Positions 3,833 to 5,769 of a stretch of 5,769 bases of DNA are shown here, piece by piece. Every line of letters begins with the position of its first letter. Position 1 is the first letter of the stretch. Below the pieces are notes generated by a model. That model did no database searches, was not told the origin of the DNA, and saw only the letters and a list, made by a program, of their open reading frames with translations. Source of the DNA: Neisseriaceae bacterium (GTDB lineage: Bacteria; Pseudomonadota; Gammaproteobacteria; Burkholderiales; Neisseriaceae). The position numbers were made by a program, and so were the translations under genes. Where the stretch lies: NCBI GenBank assembly GCA_017446355.1, contig JAFSQZ010000198.1:1-5769 (forward strand), given 5' to 3'.

Positions 3833-4972
3833 ATGACTTATCATTTATTTATCACTTGTCCGCGCGGTTTGGAAAGCGTGTTGATTGAAGAATTACAACA
3901 ACAAGATTGTCAACAAATAGAAGCCACTGACGGTGGCGTGGCGTGCGTGGGTGCGTTGGAACAAATTTATCGTGTGAATTTGTATTCGCGTGTTGCCAGT
4001 CGTGTGTTGTTACGCGTAGCACAAGCGCGTTATCGCAGTGAAGAAGATATTTTTCAGGCAGCGAAAAAAGTGGCTTGGACGGATTGGTTTAATGTGTCGC
4101 AAACATTTAAAGTAAAAGTGGAAAGCAAACGCGCAGCGGTGAAAAGCCTTAATTTTGTGGCGTTGAAAATTAAAGATGCGGTGTGCGATGTGTTTTACGA
4201 AAAATTCAATGAACGTCCCAGCGTAGATAAACTTCGCCCTGATGTGCGCTTGCACGCGTTTTTGGACAGTAAAAAAATATCCTTGTTTATAGACACCAGC
4301 GGCGAAGCTTTGTTTAAACGCGGTTATCGTTTGCAAACAGGCGCGGCACCGTTGCGTGAAAATGTGGCAGCTGGATTATTGTTGCTGGCAGGTTACGATG
4401 GTTCACAGCCTTTGCAAGATCCATTTTGTGGCAGTGGCACCATCGCCATTGAAGCGGCTTGGATTGCCACCAAACGCGCAACGGGTTTAATGCGCCATTT
4501 TGGTTTTGAGTTATTGAAAAATTTTGATAAAGCCTTGTGGATAAAACTTAAAGCCGCTGCACGAAAAAACATACAAAATCAAGTTTCAGGCAGCATTGGT
4601 GCTTCAGATAATGATGCCGAAATGATTCGTTTGGCGAAACAAAATGCACAAATGGCAGAAGTGTCTGAATGGATTGATTTTTCGGTGGCAGATGCGCAAG
4701 ATGTGCGTCCTAATGGCAAACAGGGTTTAATATTGTCCAATCCACCTTATGGCGTGCGTTTGGCAGAAATTCAAACTTTGCACGCGCTTTATCCACAATT
4801 AGGCTCTTGGTTAAAACAATATTATGCAGGCTGGAGTGCCGCAATGTTTACAGGCGACAAAGAAATGCCAAAATTGATGCGTTTAAAACCCAAACGTAAA
4901 ATACCTTTATACAATGGCAAGTTAGACTGTCGTTTATTTTTATTTGATATGGTTTCAGGCAGCAATCGTTGA
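3833..4972 (+). CDS. rlmL: 23S rRNA guanine-N2 methyltransferase, RlmL-type, THUMP-containing
   Basis: The protein has 379 residues and uses SAM to methylate a guanine N2 of 23S rRNA (G2445 in E. coli numbering, by family). The N-terminus HLFITCPRGLE and the region up to about 160 form the ferredoxin-like and THUMP RNA-binding part, including RPSVDKLRPDVRLHAFLD (128-145). The Rossmann methyltransferase follows: SAM motif DPFCGSGT at 196-203, the acidic motif SDND at 258-261, catalytic NPPYG at 303-307 and the terminal KLDCRLFLFDM. It corresponds only to the RlmL half of the E. coli RlmKL fusion (about 700 residues); the RlmK half is absent here. ATG 3833 is preferred; an in-frame TTG at 3824 adds three residues, and neither has a clear ribosome site. 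Three DUS cores lie in the gene, all in the same orientation, one of them encoding the last residues. Confidence 0.9.
   Translation: MTYHLFITCPRGLESVLIEELQQQDCQQIEATDGGVACVGALEQIYRVNLYSRVASRVLLRVAQARYRSEEDIFQAAKKVAWTDWFNVSQTFKVKVESKRAAVKSLNFVALKIKDAVCDVFYEKFNERPSVDKLRPDVRLHAFLDSKKISLFIDTSGEALFKRGYRLQTGAAPLRENVAAGLLLLAGYDGSQPLQDPFCGSGTIAIEAAWIATKRATGLMRHFGFELLKNFDKALWIKLKAAARKNIQNQVSGSIGASDNDAEMIRLAKQNAQMAEVSEWIDFSVADAQDVRPNGKQGLILSNPPYGVRLAEIQTLHALYPQLGSWLKQYYAGWSAAMFTGDKEMPKLMRLKPKRKIPLYNGKLDCRLFLFDMVSGSNR
4053..4062 (-). repeat. DNA uptake sequence core inside rlmL
   Basis: TTCAGGCAGC on the plus strand (GCTGCCTGAA on the minus strand), translated as FQAA. Confidence 0.8.
4585..4594 (-). 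repeat. DNA uptake sequence core inside rlmL
   Basis: TTCAGGCAGC on the plus strand, translated as VSGS, in a different reading phase from the copy at 4053. Confidence 0.8.
4954..4963 (-). repeat. DNA uptake sequence core at the 3' end of rlmL
   Basis: TTCAGGCAGC on the plus strand, translated as part of VSGS just before the last two codons. Confidence 0.8.
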
Positions 4973-4974
4973 TG

Positions 4975-4989
4975 TTCAGGCTGCCTGAA
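4975..4989 (+). repeat. DNA uptake sequence, palindromic 15-bp form
   Basis: TTCAGGCTGCCTGAA in the 28-bp gap between rlmL and the glycosyltransferase gene. Confidence 0.85.
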
Positions 4990-5000
4990 CAGTGTTTATT

Positions 5001-5769
5001 ATGCTTACTTATACGCCAAAATCTGCTTATCCTTTTGACACACCACGCGAATACCCTTGGGCTTTATTACTGATGGTATTTGTTTGGCTATGGCCAGGCG
5101 TGTTTTCGCACGATTTATGGAATCCACGCGAACCCAATCTTTACCAAGTCATTGAAACATTTACCAATAATCCCAGTCATCTACCAATGTTGTTTGAAAA
5201 CACGGCATTTGATGTTGCCCCTGTTTACGTATGGTTGGCAGCATTGTTACAAAAATACTTCACGCCGTTAATAGATGTCTACGCAGCAGCACGCATAACA
5301 AGCGTAGTGTTTACCAGCATTGGACTATTGGCTTCTGGTATGGCGGCTTATCGTTTGCTTGGCACCAAACATCAAGGACGCAGCGCGGTATTGATTTTAA
5401 TCGGCTCTGTGGGATTATTGCCCATTACGCACTTTATCAACGATTTTTCCGTACTGTTTGCAGGCGCAAGCTTGGTATGGTGGGCATTTTCTGTGGCGCG
5501 AAAACAGCTGGTGTTTGCTGTATTATTAAACGTATTAGGTTTATTGCTACTGATGCAAGCAGCAGGTTTAATATTACCCCTGTTATTATTATTGGGCGCA
5601 GCACTTTTAGCGCAACACCCCCTTTGGGCAAGCAAACGCATCACCGTCTTTTGGGTAGGCAGTTTACTATTAAGCACACCACTAATGGCTGCTTACTTAC
5701 AAGCCTTATGGTTGATCAATCCAGACACTTTTCACATTTACTTCAACCAATTTTTATGGGGTGATTTTG
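5001..5769 (+). CDS. ArnT/GT39-like integral membrane glycosyltransferase, 5' part (runs off window)
   Basis: ATG 5001 opens a frame that stays open for 256 codons to the window end. Residues 18-36 are a first membrane segment. A periplasmic loop follows with NPREPNLYQVIETF (41-54), LPMLFEN (61-67) and APVYVWLAALLQKYF (73-87). This matches the ArnT/GT-C pattern of an acidic residue after TM1, then a Tyr-containing helix and a P-(V/L)-Y-x-W-L motif. Further membrane segments lie near 97-119, 128-145, 147-166, 170-204 and 215-238. Such enzymes move a sugar from an undecaprenyl- or polyprenyl-phosphate carrier to a lipid or protein at the outer face of the inner membrane; the substrate is unknown. 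The ribosome site is weak. It lies 28 bp after rlmL on the same strand and may be co-transcribed. Confidence 0.8.
   Translation, partial: MLTYTPKSAYPFDTPREYPWALLLMVFVWLWPGVFSHDLWNPREPNLYQVIETFTNNPSHLPMLFENTAFDVAPVYVWLAALLQKYFTPLIDVYAAARITSVVFTSIGLLASGMAAYRLLGTKHQGRSAVLILIGSVGLLPITHFINDFSVLFAGASLVWWAFSVARKQLVFAVLLNVLGLLLLMQAAGLILPLLLLLGAALLAQHPLWASKRITVFWVGSLLLSTPLMAAYLQALWLINPDTFHIYFNQFLWGDF

Larger units (their letters stand above)
4954..4989 (+). terminator. Inverted DUS pair across the rlmL stop codon, possible terminator or attenuator
   Basis: The core at 4954-4963 is exactly complementary to 4980-4989, giving a 10-bp stem with a 16-base loop that contains the TGA stop. No strong U-run follows (CAGTGTTTATT), and the next gene begins at 5001, so it may only reduce read-through. 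The DUS at 4975-4989 can also fold on its own. Confidence 0.4.

Noticed and set aside
4010..4336. Minus-strand 108-residue ORF
   Set aside because: Antisense to the THUMP region of rlmL; composition is that of a shadow frame.
7..4989. Kingella-type DUS dialect AGGCAGCCTGAA
   Set aside because: It appears only where the palindromic form contains both 12-mers; no asymmetric copy supports it.
5080..5764. ORFs at 5080-5271 (+), 5231-5764 (+), 5372-5677 (-) and 5437-5631 (-)
   Set aside because: All lie in other frames of the glycosyltransferase, which shows family motifs and membrane segments; these do not.

Overview
This is an AT-rich chromosomal window from a member of the Neisseriaceae. The main evidence is 16 copies of the 10-mer GCTGCCTGAA (both strands counted). 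This is the core of the DNA uptake sequence (DUS) variant AGGCTGCCTGAA, which I recall as the Simonsiella-type dialect (AG-simDUS). Every asymmetric copy has this form, and none has the Kingella-type form AGGCAGCCTGAA. A Simonsiella/Alysiella-like, naturally transformable species is therefore the best guess. The genus call is inference; the DUS counts are read directly.

Layout. Positions 1-313 hold no gene but several repeats: three DUS, a palindromic MITE-like element (39-190) and a small hairpin. A RimK-like ATP-grasp ligase gene lies on the minus strand (314-1297). A 670-base gap follows (1298-1967). It contains a putative promoter, two AT-rich palindromes, a doubtful 26-codon ORF, a 52-bp tandem repeat, a second copy of the MITE-like element (1743-1877) and an inverted DUS pair that may act as a terminator. 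Next on the minus strand are a Spy/CpxP-like periplasmic protein (1968-2537, start moved inward) and a histidine phosphatase (2678-3346). Divergent from these, on the plus strand, are a small lipoprotein (3514-3747), a THUMP-containing RlmL-type 23S rRNA guanine-N2 methyltransferase (3833-4972), and the first 256 codons of an ArnT/GT39-like membrane glycosyltransferase (from 5001) that runs off the window edge.

The genes do not form an obvious single pathway. They look like ordinary neisserial housekeeping and envelope genes. The Spy-like protein, the lipoprotein and the glycosyltransferase act at the envelope, rlmL acts on the ribosome, and the specific substrates of the ligase and the phosphatase cannot be read from the sequence. 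I see no defence system, CRISPR array, prophage, insertion sequence or RNA gene. The unusual content is the noncoding DNA around the ATP-grasp gene, where several repeat families are nested or adjacent and share a small AACGAAGTT hairpin motif, together with the high DUS density.
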